NCBI GenBank assembly: GCA_024278595.1
Contig: JAJRSW010000012.1
Span: 1-64,000, forward strand
From: Fidelibacterota bacterium
GTDB lineage: Bacteria > Fidelibacterota > UBA8477 > JABMPR01
DNA: 64,000 nucleotides
Direction of reading: 5' to 3'
The position numbers and the translations under genes were made by a program. The notes beneath the pieces were generated by a model. That model ran no database searches. It had not been told where the DNA came from and saw only the letters and a program-made list of their open reading frames with translations. Of this stretch, positions 42,392 to 51,041 are shown in pieces (position 1 is the first letter of the stretch; every line of letters begins with the position of its first letter).

Positions 42392-45244
42392 CTACACAGA
42401 GCTGTTGCCCAATAATTTCTGCAATTTATTTTGAAGTTCCTTCAGTGTGTAGGGCTTCTTAAGAAAGCCTGCCAAACCCTGACCCACGAATTTTTGCGTC
42501 GCATCCTGCTCATTATAACCACTACACAAGATCACTTTTACCGCTTCATCAAGCTTATGTAATTCTCTAAAAGTTTCATGACCGTCCATGATAGGCATGG
42601 TCAGATCCAGGAGCACACAGACCACATCACCAGCATGTTCCTGATAGAGTTCAAGCCCTTTCAGACCATTTTCAGCCGCGTAAACCTGATACCCATATTT
42701 TTCCAGCATGAGTTTACCCACCACTCTCACAGATTCTTCATCATCTATGATCAGGATCGTGCCGCTACCTTTAAAGGGTTGATCTGTAGCATGTCCTGCA
42801 CCCTTGTTTGGATGCATCGTAGCAGCATCCATGCTTACTGGGAATAATACTTTGAAAGTTGTTCCCTGGTCAACCTCAGTGTAGATCTTGATCGTTCCCA
42901 GGTGCCCCCGGACAATACCAAGGACGGCTGCCATCCCCAGTCCCCGGCCAGTAAATTTCGTTGTAAAGAAGGGATCGAAGATCTTGGAAAGGGTGTCCTG
43001 ATCCATCCCACAACCTGTGTCAGAGACCTCCAGGTAAACATATTGACCCTCTGGAAGTAATTTATCTCCGGAGATTCGCAGCGCTTCAATTCCTCCATCA
43101 AGGTAGATCCGATCACAATCCAGGACCCCTGCAGATAGTGAGATCATGCCATTCTGATCCCCGATGGCATCGGAGGCATTGGTGATCAAATTCATGATGA
43201 CCTGACGGATCTGAGTTGCATCTCCCTCAATCCCAGGCAGATTTTGGGCGATGTTATACTTTAGAATAGCTTTTTTTGCCGTGGAGACCTCCAGGATATG
43301 GGACATTTCTCGAAGTAATGCACCCAGGTCCAGCGTTTCTACCACAAAGCGCCCTTTCCCGGAGTAAGCCAACATTTGCTTCGCCAGGTCTGCCGCTCGT
43401 CGGGAAGCTTTTTCGATCTCCAAAATATTATTACGGGCTGGCGACATGGGAGCTAGTTCCGTAAGTGCCAAATCAGCATTACCCAGGATTGACATGAGTA
43501 GATTATTAAAATCATGGGCGATCCCACCAGCTAGAACTCCCAGGCTTTCCAGCTTCTGGGCGTGTTGCATCTGACGTTCCAGCGATTTTCTGGCTTCTTC
43601 AGCTTCGAGACGTTCGGTAATATCATGAACAATGATGGATAGGACCATTCGCCCCTCCAGAACCAGAGTACTCTGATATATCTCAACATCACGTAACTCC
43701 CCACTGGCCAAGCGGTGTTTAAATATGAAGTAGTTCTGGTCATTCGCTTTAGCTCGCGCCATTCGGTCCTTAATTTCAGCAACTGGCAGGACATTGATCT
43801 TACTGATATGCATGCCCACCAGATGTTCGATACTGTAGCCATAAAACTTGCCTGCCGCTTGATTTGCAAATATGATATGACCAGATTCTGGATCCAGCAT
43901 CATGATTATGGCCTGGTTTTTTTGAAAAAAGGCACGATAACGCGCTTCACTCTCTTTGAGAGCAACCGTAGCCAGGTGCTTGGCAGTAATATCAATTCCC
44001 ACACTGAGGAGTCCAGCTATGTCGCCCCCTGAATTGCACAGAATGCTGTTATTCCAGTGAATCAAGCGCAGCCCACCTGCTTTGGTGAGGATGGGGTTTT
44101 CATGCTCAGACGCACTAGGCAAATTCTTCAACGCATCCATAAAGACTTGAGGGATACTTTCCTGCTCATCTTCAGGAATGAACAGATCGAACCAATTCTC
44201 ACCAATTACCGCTGCCCGTTGGTAACCAGTAAGCTGTTCAGCATAGTCATTAAATGAGGTAATATTGGCATTGACATCCAGAGTAATGATCAATGTGTTG
44301 GCGGTTGTAAGCAGGTTTTCCAGGTACTCCTTGGCGACCTTGAGCTCAGATTCTACCCGCTTGCTCTTACTGATATCTTTTATGGAAACCATTCCATGGC
44401 TTCCAACTGTTCGTTTCCCGGGTAGATCTTCCAGACCCAGGGTGATACTGATCAGCACTTCCAACTTTTCTCCCGTGAGGGTCTGAACTTCACCTTCGGA
44501 GCTGTATTCCCGAAGATCCTTGGTAAGCACAATGATCTCCTCTTTCAAAACCTGGTAGGTCCTTTCGGTAAAGGTTTTGTGCAGGTTCTGAATGAGATCT
44601 GCTTTAGAAGTGGCTTTGAACATTTTAACACTGGCTTTATTCACATCCAACACCACCAGCTTTTGACCGATCGTGCGGACTTCATCAGGATGTTCATCCA
44701 GGTATTTTCGAAAATCAGTGACACCTGATTTTTTGAGTTGCTCCAGGTGATCGATGATGGGGCCAAAATCCTCTTCCCATAGTGATATGGGAGATTCCTC
44801 GAATAGTTGGCGGAAATTACGCTCACTCAAACTCTGCTTTGTCTCCAGTTCTAATTTTCTCGAACGGTGTAGTCGCAAGGCGGCCTTGACTGAGGCAAGC
44901 AGTTGGGATTCAGCACATCCTTTTGGGATGTACCCATAACAATCCAGGTCTTCAATTTCCAGTAATGCTTCAAGAGCCAGGTCGGCACTGATTATCAAGA
45001 GTGGTACATCATACCTGGCGAGAGCAGTGCCAGCCATTCCAAAAATCCGAACATTATCCTGATCATTAATTTCTACCAGAATAAGATCAATGGCGACATC
45101 AGCTTTCAGCAGAGATTTGATTTCAGCTATTTTTGAGACTGATGTTACACCATAATTATGTTTTTGCAGCGTTTTTGTTTCAGCTTGAGCAGATCGAGTT
45201 GCAGCCTCAATGATTAGGATTGATTGCGTTGATTTTTTCTGCAT
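42392..45244 (-). CDS. Multi-PAS hybrid sensor histidine kinase
   Basis: The 950-residue cytoplasmic product has an N-terminal receiver-like domain (about 8-125), several PAS domains (about 135-555, for example ITSFNDYAEQLTGYQRAAVI and GHIIFANQAAGKFYGYSIEH), HisKA with phospho-His577 in LAGGIAHDFNN, HATPase (about 690-810, MNLITNASDAIGDQNG, GRGLGMAAVLG) and a C-terminal receiver with phospho-Asp880 (LLDLTMPIMDG). The N-terminal receiver has lost its acidic pocket: IIEAA and LVEIND replace the DD and phospho-Asp motifs. The gene stands alone, so its target is unknown. Confidence 0.93.
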   Translation of the reverse strand: MQKKSTQSILIIEAATRSAQAETKTLQKHNYGVTSVSKIAEIKSLLKADVAIDLILVEINDQDNVRIFGMAGTALARYDVPLLIISADLALEALLEIEDLDCYGYIPKGCAESQLLASVKAALRLHRSRKLELETKQSLSERNFRQLFEESPISLWEEDFGPIIDHLEQLKKSGVTDFRKYLDEHPDEVRTIGQKLVVLDVNKASVKMFKATSKADLIQNLHKTFTERTYQVLKEEIIVLTKDLREYSSEGEVQTLTGEKLEVLISITLGLEDLPGKRTVGSHGMVSIKDISKSKRVESELKVAKEYLENLLTTANTLIITLDVNANITSFNDYAEQLTGYQRAAVIGENWFDLFIPEDEQESIPQVFMDALKNLPSASEHENPILTKAGGLRLIHWNNSILCNSGGDIAGLLSVGIDITAKHLATVALKESEARYRAFFQKNQAIIMMLDPESGHIIFANQAAGKFYGYSIEHLVGMHISKINVLPVAEIKDRMARAKANDQNYFIFKHRLASGELRDVEIYQSTLVLEGRMVLSIIVHDITERLEAEEARKSLERQMQHAQKLESLGVLAGGIAHDFNNLLMSILGNADLALTELAPMSPARNNILEIEKASRRAADLAKQMLAYSGKGRFVVETLDLGALLREMSHILEVSTAKKAILKYNIAQNLPGIEGDATQIRQVIMNLITNASDAIGDQNGMISLSAGVLDCDRIYLDGGIEALRISGDKLLPEGQYVYLEVSDTGCGMDQDTLSKIFDPFFTTKFTGRGLGMAAVLGIVRGHLGTIKIYTEVDQGTTFKVLFPVSMDAATMHPNKGAGHATDQPFKGSGTILIIDDEESVRVVGKLMLEKYGYQVYAAENGLKGLELYQEHAGDVVCVLLDLTMPIMDGHETFRELHKLDEAVKVILCSGYNEQDATQKFVGQGLAGFLKKPYTLKELQNKLQKLLGNSSV

Positions 45245-45402
45245 GGATCATCTCCCCACGATGATTTCTCTCTTTCACTCTATATGAGTATCGTCCCAGG
45301 AACAGAATTCATAAGAAAACTAATCCAGCCTGAAGATGGTCATCCTCATGACACTCAAAACCCGGCAGACTCAATTTAACAGGTAGGTCAGAATCTGATA
45401 CA

Positions 45403-46005
45403 CTACCTGGGATGGTTGATCCGGATCCAATTACGGGTCATTTGTGCCAACCAATCATCCTCCAGAACTGAATTCGGGTATTTCCCGGCCAGCAACCGCT
45501 GTCGGCAGGCTTCAAACAGGATCACTGCTGTTGCAACTGAAACATTGAGACTCTCTACCATCCCAAACATGGGGATCAAGATATTTTTATCTGCCAGCTT
45601 TGTCATCTCGGTTGAGACACCGCGATTCTCATTACCCAGAATAATAGCAGACGGCAGGGTCCAATCAATATCATGGATGGGCACCGCATCGGCACTGAGC
45701 TGGGTGGAATAAATTTTAAAGCCCCGCTCTCTCAGATCACGGGCGACTTTTCCAGCATCAGAATATTTATGTTGTTTGACCCATTTTGCACCAGATGCCG
45801 TCACTTTGGGGTGTAATTTTGGGAAATTCTCGCGGGTGTAAAGCAACTGCACGGCATCGATCCCCACGGCATCAGCGGATCGAAATATTGCGCCTACATT
45901 GTGCTCATCATGAATGTTTTCAATCACCAGGGTCAGATCAAGCTGCCGATTCCTGACCACCTGTTGGATGGTGGACAGACGTTTCTCTGTCACCATGGTA
46001 GTCAT
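45403..46005 (-). CDS. trmH: TrmH-family RNA 2'-O-methyltransferase
   Basis: The product is about 200 residues, a SPOUT (SpoU) methyltransferase with the knot motifs NVGAIFRSADAVG (motif 1), IILGNENRGVS (motif 2) and MFGMVESLNVSVATAVILFE (motif 3). Overall length and the N-terminal LTLVIENIHDEHN fit TrmH, which methylates G18 of tRNA. The frame extends to a TTG at 46026; I chose the ATG at 46005 (a further ATG lies at 45996). It is the last gene of a small housekeeping group. Confidence 0.88.
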   Translation of the reverse strand: MTTMVTEKRLSTIQQVVRNRQLDLTLVIENIHDEHNVGAIFRSADAVGIDAVQLLYTRENFPKLHPKVTASGAKWVKQHKYSDAGKVARDLRERGFKIYSTQLSADAVPIHDIDWTLPSAIILGNENRGVSTEMTKLADKNILIPMFGMVESLNVSVATAVILFEACRQRLLAGKYPNSVLEDDWLAQMTRNWIRINHPR

Positions 46006-46033
46006 TTGATCCGGAGTTTTGATCAACTGAGGA

Positions 46034-46351
46034 TCATTTTAATTTTACAGCGGTACCAAAAGCCATGACTTCCGCAGTACCCTGCATGATCATTGCCGTG
46101 GAAAAACGCACACAAACGATGGCATCGGCACCCAGATCGGCGGCTTTTTGCTGCATCCGTTCAATGGCCTGATTGCGGGCGTGTGCCATCATTTCGGTAT
46201 ACTCAGGGACTTCGCCTCCCACAATGGTCCGTAATCCTGCCACAATGTCCCGCCCAATATTGCGAGCCCGGATCGTGCTGCCAGTAGCAACACCAAGATG
46301 TTCTATGATCTCTTTCCCGGCCACATGCTCTGTGGTATACCATGCTACCAT
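46034..46351 (-). CDS. UPF0145/YbjQ-family protein
   Basis: The 105-residue product matches the UPF0145 (YbjQ, heavy-metal-binding-like) family: IIEHLGVATGSTIRARNIGR, then EMMAHARNQAIERM and GADAIVCVRFSTAMIM. The family forms pentameric rings; the function is unclear. A strong AGGAGGGAG lies inside the end of the upstream small gene, whose stop overlaps this start by 7 bases. Confidence 0.9.
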   Translation of the reverse strand: MVAWYTTEHVAGKEIIEHLGVATGSTIRARNIGRDIVAGLRTIVGGEVPEYTEMMAHARNQAIERMQQKAADLGADAIVCVRFSTAMIMQGTAEVMAFGTAVKLK

Positions 46352-46449
46352 TTCTCCCTCCTGAAGGTTTCTTTGTCTTTCAGCTCATTTTTCTGGATTA
46401 GAACATAGATGATTCCAATAACCAGAGCTAGAATCAGTATTATTTTCAT
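46345..46449 (-). CDS. 34-residue single-helix membrane protein
   Basis: A small frame of 34 codons has an ATG at 46449 with AAGGGAG just upstream. It encodes a hydrophobic helix (IILILALVIGIIYVLI, residues 3-18) and a basic, charged tail ending RREKW. It overlaps the UPF0145 start by 7 bases and follows the DUF971 gene by 32 bases, so it looks like a real operon member. No family is recognised. Confidence 0.6.
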   Translation of the reverse strand: MKIILILALVIGIIYVLIQKNELKDKETFRREKW

Positions 46450-46481
46450 ACTCTCCCTTTCAGTTGAACAGTTCCAAACAA

Positions 46482-46808
46482 TCAGGTCGTGTTGGCTCCA
46501 TCGCTGTCTGACTCTTTCCCTAATTCCCGCAGGAGGGTCAGAGTATATATTCCGGCATCGTGACGATCTGCCCAGGCAAACTGGATGGCATAGTGACCGA
46601 CCCATTTAAAAGATTGCAATTCATAGGTCGTGTCAGATTTTAACACTGGGATACCAAAGGTCTTATTCCCAAACAGGTCACTCTCGCCTGAACAATTGGC
46701 GCAGGGACACGCATCCCGGAGCTTATGAAAGTCGATGAGAGATTCAACCCCATCGTCCCAGCGGATTGCCAAGCCGACCGGTAATTTTATAATTTCTGAT
46801 ATTTTCAT
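46482..46808 (-). CDS. DUF971 family protein
   Basis: The 108-residue product has the DUF971 pattern also found at the N-terminus of gamma-butyrobetaine hydroxylase: LAIRWDDGVESLIDFHKLRD, then ACPCANCSGE and the central YAIQFAWADRHDAGIYTLT. The CxC..C cluster may bind metal. DUF971 proteins often sit near iron-sulfur carrier genes, but here it accompanies UPF0145. Confidence 0.9.
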   Translation of the reverse strand: MKISEIIKLPVGLAIRWDDGVESLIDFHKLRDACPCANCSGESDLFGNKTFGIPVLKSDTTYELQSFKWVGHYAIQFAWADRHDAGIYTLTLLRELGKESDSDGANTT

Positions 46809-47021
46809 TTGAGTTGATCCTTTCAGGGAAAAATATAACCCCTCAGATGGAATGTTTATAGCTCATAATCCTTGAACAACATCGTTCCTTTACCTGGCGA
46901 GTATAAGGGGGCTAGCTTCAAGCTGTTCTGTTATTGCAAACCGTTTATCGCCTGGATATATGATGGCCACCTGTTTTAGTTTCAGATCATGGAGTGCGTG
47001 ACGGATGGAGGGCGTTATGTC

Positions 47022-47070
47022 GAGTAGGCCTGTCGCCATCATAGACAGCCTGATGGCGCCAGGCCTACTC
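47022..47070. repeat. Long near-perfect hairpin
   Basis: Twenty-base arms (starting GAGTAGGCCTGTCGCCATCA) pair with one mismatch around a 9-base loop (TAGACAGCC). Past a single mismatch the pairing continues with four more pairs. No T-run follows, so it is not a typical terminator. It may be a small palindromic repeat or a structured RNA. Confidence 0.6.
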
Positions 47071-47100
47071 TACATTAATCATGAGACCTTGAACAAAGCT

Positions 47101-47128
47101 AAAAAAGCCCCGGTAAAAACCGAGGCTC
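47101..47128 (-). terminator. Intrinsic terminator of the MFS transporter gene
   Basis: On the minus strand GCCTCGGT-TTTT-ACCGGGGC folds with one G-U wobble and is followed directly by six T residues. It lies about 25 bases past the transporter stop. Confidence 0.85.
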
Positions 47129-47151
47129 GTTTGAGTTATTTGGGTTGTGCG

Positions 47152-48492
47152 CTATTCGCTGTGTTCCTCAATATAGGCAGCTTCACGCTTCCCTTCTTCC
47201 TCATCCACAAATTTGAAGAGCACGGCACCAATGACAAACAGCAACACGATGGAGCCAATGCCCCAGCGAGAGGCGATCTGACCAATGGCTTCCATCTGTT
47301 CCGGCGTATTCGCCAGTGGACCCAATGTACCCTTGATGGTCAACCCCACCACACCAATGAGCAAGGGTCCCAGGATGGCTGCAAATTTACCCAGCATATT
47401 GTAAAACCCGTAGAACTCACCCTCCTGGCCCTTGGGGATCAAGCGTGAGTAATAGGAGCGGCTCAGGGCCTGAATACCACCCTGGACCAACCCGATGGCA
47501 ATTGCCAGGGCATAAAATTCAATTGGTTTGGTCATCAAGACACCGTAGAAAGTGATAATGATATAGGCAAAAATACCGAGATAGATGGCTTTGCGGACAC
47601 CCCATTTTTCACCTAAACGACCAAATACGATAGCTGCCGGGAATCCTACAAATTGAGTGATCAGCAAGGCAATGATGAGAGAATTTGAATCAAATCCAAT
47701 GGACATACCATAATCAACGGCCATTCTGATGATGGTATCAACCCCATCGATATAAAACCAGTAAGCGGCTAAAAATAAAGAGACGGTTTTTAAATGTTTG
47801 ATCTTTTTCCAGGTATCCAGATACTGTTTAAAACCAGCTTTTATCAAAGCCAGGCTCCCCATGCCATGGGTAGCTTTTTTTTCTTCCACCCAGAATATGG
47901 TGATTAGGGTAAACCCACCCCACCACAGGGCGACCGAAATAAATGAATAGCGTACCGCTTCACCGGGACCCGATAAACCAAAAGTTTCCGGCATGAGCGT
48001 CATGGCCACATTCAGTGCGAAAAGTAACCCGCCACCTAAATAACCCATACCAAATCCAAGACCTGAAACACGATCTATCTCATGCTCACGAGCCACACTG
48101 GGTAATAAGGCATCATAAAAAATATTGGCACCTGAAAAACCAATGATACCCATGACATAAACGAAGATAGCCATGGCCCAATCACCCTGCTCTACCAGGA
48201 AGAGACCAGCAGTCATCAAGGCACCCATATAGGCAAAGAAGATCAAGAATTTCTTCTTGGCTGAGCCTTTATCAGCAATAGCGCCCAGGATTGGAGCCAT
48301 CAGCGCGACGATGAGACTGGCTAACGAATTGGCAACACCAAGTTGGGCCGTACTGACATTCACATCGGCGCCGGCGCTCCAATAATCCTTGAAAAAGATG
48401 GGGAAGAATCCAGCCATAACAGTTGTCGCAAAGGCCGAATTGGCCCAATCGTACATGGCCCAGCCCCAGATTTGTTTTTTCTTATTATCCAT
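47152..48492 (-). CDS. UMF1/Atg22-type MFS transporter
   Basis: This is a 446-residue membrane protein with about 12 hydrophobic segments. It begins with the family hallmark WAMYDWANSAFATTVMAGFF (about 11-30), typical of UMF1/Atg22-like MFS permeases, and has LIKAGFKQYLDTWKK in the central loop. Yeast Atg22 exports amino acids from the vacuole; the bacterial substrates are not settled. Its own terminator follows, so it is a single-gene unit. Confidence 0.9.
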   Translation of the reverse strand: MDNKKKQIWGWAMYDWANSAFATTVMAGFFPIFFKDYWSAGADVNVSTAQLGVANSLASLIVALMAPILGAIADKGSAKKKFLIFFAYMGALMTAGLFLVEQGDWAMAIFVYVMGIIGFSGANIFYDALLPSVAREHEIDRVSGLGFGMGYLGGGLLFALNVAMTLMPETFGLSGPGEAVRYSFISVALWWGGFTLITIFWVEEKKATHGMGSLALIKAGFKQYLDTWKKIKHLKTVSLFLAAYWFYIDGVDTIIRMAVDYGMSIGFDSNSLIIALLITQFVGFPAAIVFGRLGEKWGVRKAIYLGIFAYIIITFYGVLMTKPIEFYALAIAIGLVQGGIQALSRSYYSRLIPKGQEGEFYGFYNMLGKFAAILGPLLIGVVGLTIKGTLGPLANTPEQMEAIGQIASRWGIGSIVLLFVIGAVLFKFVDEEEGKREAAYIEEHSE

Positions 48493-49016
48493 GAGTTATC
48501 CTCCGTCTGTAATAGTTCGAGCTCACACTGCTGAAAATATTGAACAAATTTTACATCTGAATTGAGTTGACTTCAGGGGCAATATAGGCGAAGCGCTTGA
48601 TAAGTGAAGGGATTTCTTAGTTGGGGAGGGGCATCAAATTCATTGGGAAAAATGTTTAGACCACAGATTCACCCAGATTTTAACAGCTTAAGTTTTATAA
48701 AAGATCGGGGTTTGCTATTAAACCGACGACAGATTAGTGGTACGGAACGGACATTGAGGCTCTCGAAATGGAAGTGGCTATAACGAATAGATACAATGAC
48801 TTCGAGCCTCAACATCCCAAAATAATATTCTTTAGTATGCGACTAATGTTTACCGGAGTAATACCTACCCGATGAGACATAGGCAAGCGCATGAAAATTT
48901 AGATTCAAACACCTGCTTTTGCTCCATGCTAATCTGCCTGCCAGGTGTATTTAGCAGAGGGTAGAGGGTTGTGCATCCGTAGCTGAAAGATCAAAGTCCT
49001 CCTAACACGTCAGGGA
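48493..49016. other. Intergenic region with dispersed repeat
   Basis: About 520 bases without a gene between the MFS transporter start and the end of the symporter gene. It contains the second copy of the 49-base repeat (48815-48863, minus orientation), and just to its left GAGGCT/AGCCTC arms (about 48760 and 48810). The rest is AT-rich and featureless to my eye. Confidence 0.5.
48815..48863 (-). repeat. 49-base dispersed repeat, copy 2
   Basis: It is the reverse complement of 32788-32836 with five mismatches over 49 bases. The identity stops at both ends, so this is a bounded unit. It starts TATTACTCCGGTAAACATTA on the minus strand. Confidence 0.65.
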
Positions 49017-50978
49017 CTATACCGTGATCTTGGAGATTGTGAATTTCCACATCCAGGCGAAACCGGCAATGGCCAGGAACAACAGACTGAACCCTAGGCC
49101 CCAATTGCCAAAGATCATGTTTCCCAGGGCAAAGGTGGTCCCCCAGATCATGGCTACACCAGCGATCCAGTTTCCCAGAAAACCCTTTGAGACCGGCTGC
49201 AGGGTGTGCTTGATCTGACCTTCGATAGGTGACCACCATCCGCCTGGTTGGACTCTCTGGTAAAAACTGACCAAGGTCGCTTCACTTTCCGGTTTGGTCA
49301 GGAAAGTGACGGTCAGCCAGGCGATGATAGATACAGGGACGATGATCAATAACTTCAGGTGAAATTGCAAAGTGATGCCGAAAAATATTGGATCCGGTCC
49401 AAATAGTTCATACTGCAGACCGGCGGCCGTGGTCTGGTAGTAGGCGACAACTTCAAACATGACCGCCATTAACAAGGACGTGGTTAAAGCGGTTATCTCG
49501 GTCCAGGCATTGATCCGCCACCAGAACCAGCGTAAGATCAAGACTAAGCCGATCCCGGCCCCCATGGCAGCAATAAACTTCCAGGCTTTCTCAATACTTT
49601 GCATCTGCATGGCGGTGTAGGCAGCCAATAACATCAATACCACTGTGGCTATTTTGGAGATGACCACATAGTGGCGTTGAGCGGTATCCTGGTCCTTGAA
49701 GGCTGACTCTGGCTTAAAAAAGCGCTTGTACACATCGTTGATGATGTAGGAGGCCGACCAATTCAAATGGGTATCAATGGTTGACATGAATGCGGCCAAA
49801 AATGAGACCACCAGAATGCCGCGCATCCCGCTGCCCAACAAAGCATTCATGACCAAAGGATAACCCGCTTTACTTCCCAATTCATGGGTGGAGAGATCCG
49901 TGAACATAACGATCGAGGCCAGAGCTACCACGATCCAAGGCCAGACCCGTAACGCATAGTGAGCAGTATTATACCACAGGGTTGCCAGGAGTGCGTGGCG
50001 TTCATCTTTGGCCGAGCCCATCCGCTGAATGATATATCCACCACCATCTGTATTGTGAATTGACCACCATAGGATGGTCATGTAGACCAGAAATTGGGAG
50101 AATGGTGATTCCCAAAAAGCCACTGTAAAGAATCCTGCATCCGGGATGGGTGGGATAAAGCTCAGGGTGTTCTCCGTGACGATGGGGGTGACCGCCAATT
50201 GCTGCTGCATGCTTTTGAGAGTCGCGCCTAGTTCAACTGATCGCAATGAATCGGTGGCCATAGCTAATTGTTGTGTGACCTGCTGGATCCCGATCTCAAT
50301 GGCGGCGTGCTCGCCAGTAAAACTACGCAGTTTTTCCAGTAGAACATCCATTCCGCCCACATGATTGACCGCAATGATGGCCAGGGCGATGGAACCGACC
50401 ATGGCGATGACAAATTGAACCATATCGGTGACCACCACACCCCAGAAACCTGAAAGCAATGAGTAGGATAAAGCAATCACCACACAGATCCAGACAGCCG
50501 CCCATTTATCCACATCCAACATTACTGCAGCGATGGAGGCCATGGCATTGATCACCCAACCCATAACAATAAAATTGTAGAGGATGGCAAAGACACCCGC
50601 TTTAAACAATCTCAGACCGGCTGCTGGCTTTCCTGAATAGCGGACTTCGATGAGTTCATTATCGGTGAGGACCTCAGCTCGGCGCCAAAGGCGGGAGAAC
50701 AGGAAAACACCTAACAAGCCCGCTAATAATTGATTCCACCAGAACCAGTTTTGCCAGATCCCGGGACCGCGAACAAATTCGGTCACCGCCAAAGGTGTGT
50801 CAGCAGCGAAAGTTGTGGCCACCATGGAAGTTCCGACCACCCACCAGGGCAAGGTTCGACCCGCCATAAAATACTCGCTGGTTGAAGTAGCTGCACGCTT
50901 ATAGAAATATAGACCAACCCCCATGGAGAAAGTGATATACGCCCCAATTATGAACCAATCAAGTACAGACAGAGCCAT
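49017..50978 (-). CDS. Sodium:solute symporter family transporter
   Basis: The 653-residue product is a member of the SSS/SGLT family with about 13-14 membrane helices. The N-terminus has the family pattern FMAGRTLPWWVVGTSMVATT (about 36-55), followed by the sodium-site region and the central WSIHNTDGGGYIIQRMGSAK. A hydrophilic insert lies at about 210-260. It is the last gene of the amino-sugar locus, so uptake of a murein- or chitin-derived sugar is likely but unproven. It starts 63 bases after the AmpG-like gene. Confidence 0.9.
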   Translation of the reverse strand: MALSVLDWFIIGAYITFSMGVGLYFYKRAATSTSEYFMAGRTLPWWVVGTSMVATTFAADTPLAVTEFVRGPGIWQNWFWWNQLLAGLLGVFLFSRLWRRAEVLTDNELIEVRYSGKPAAGLRLFKAGVFAILYNFIVMGWVINAMASIAAVMLDVDKWAAVWICVVIALSYSLLSGFWGVVVTDMVQFVIAMVGSIALAIIAVNHVGGMDVLLEKLRSFTGEHAAIEIGIQQVTQQLAMATDSLRSVELGATLKSMQQQLAVTPIVTENTLSFIPPIPDAGFFTVAFWESPFSQFLVYMTILWWSIHNTDGGGYIIQRMGSAKDERHALLATLWYNTAHYALRVWPWIVVALASIVMFTDLSTHELGSKAGYPLVMNALLGSGMRGILVVSFLAAFMSTIDTHLNWSASYIINDVYKRFFKPESAFKDQDTAQRHYVVISKIATVVLMLLAAYTAMQMQSIEKAWKFIAAMGAGIGLVLILRWFWWRINAWTEITALTTSLLMAVMFEVVAYYQTTAAGLQYELFGPDPIFFGITLQFHLKLLIIVPVSIIAWLTVTFLTKPESEATLVSFYQRVQPGGWWSPIEGQIKHTLQPVSKGFLGNWIAGVAMIWGTTFALGNMIFGNWGLGFSLLFLAIAGFAWMWKFTISKITV

Positions 50979-51041
50979 GGCTTACCTCTCTAAATAATAA
51001 CATTTTCCAGTCCGGGGATTGGATCTCAGCTCGGTTATCAG

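Larger units (their letters stand above)
46809..47151. other. Intergenic region with a long hairpin and a terminator
   Basis: About 340 bases separate the DUF971 gene from the end of the MFS transporter gene. It holds the long hairpin at 47022-47070 and the transporter terminator at 47101-47128. No gene is convincing. Confidence 0.5.
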
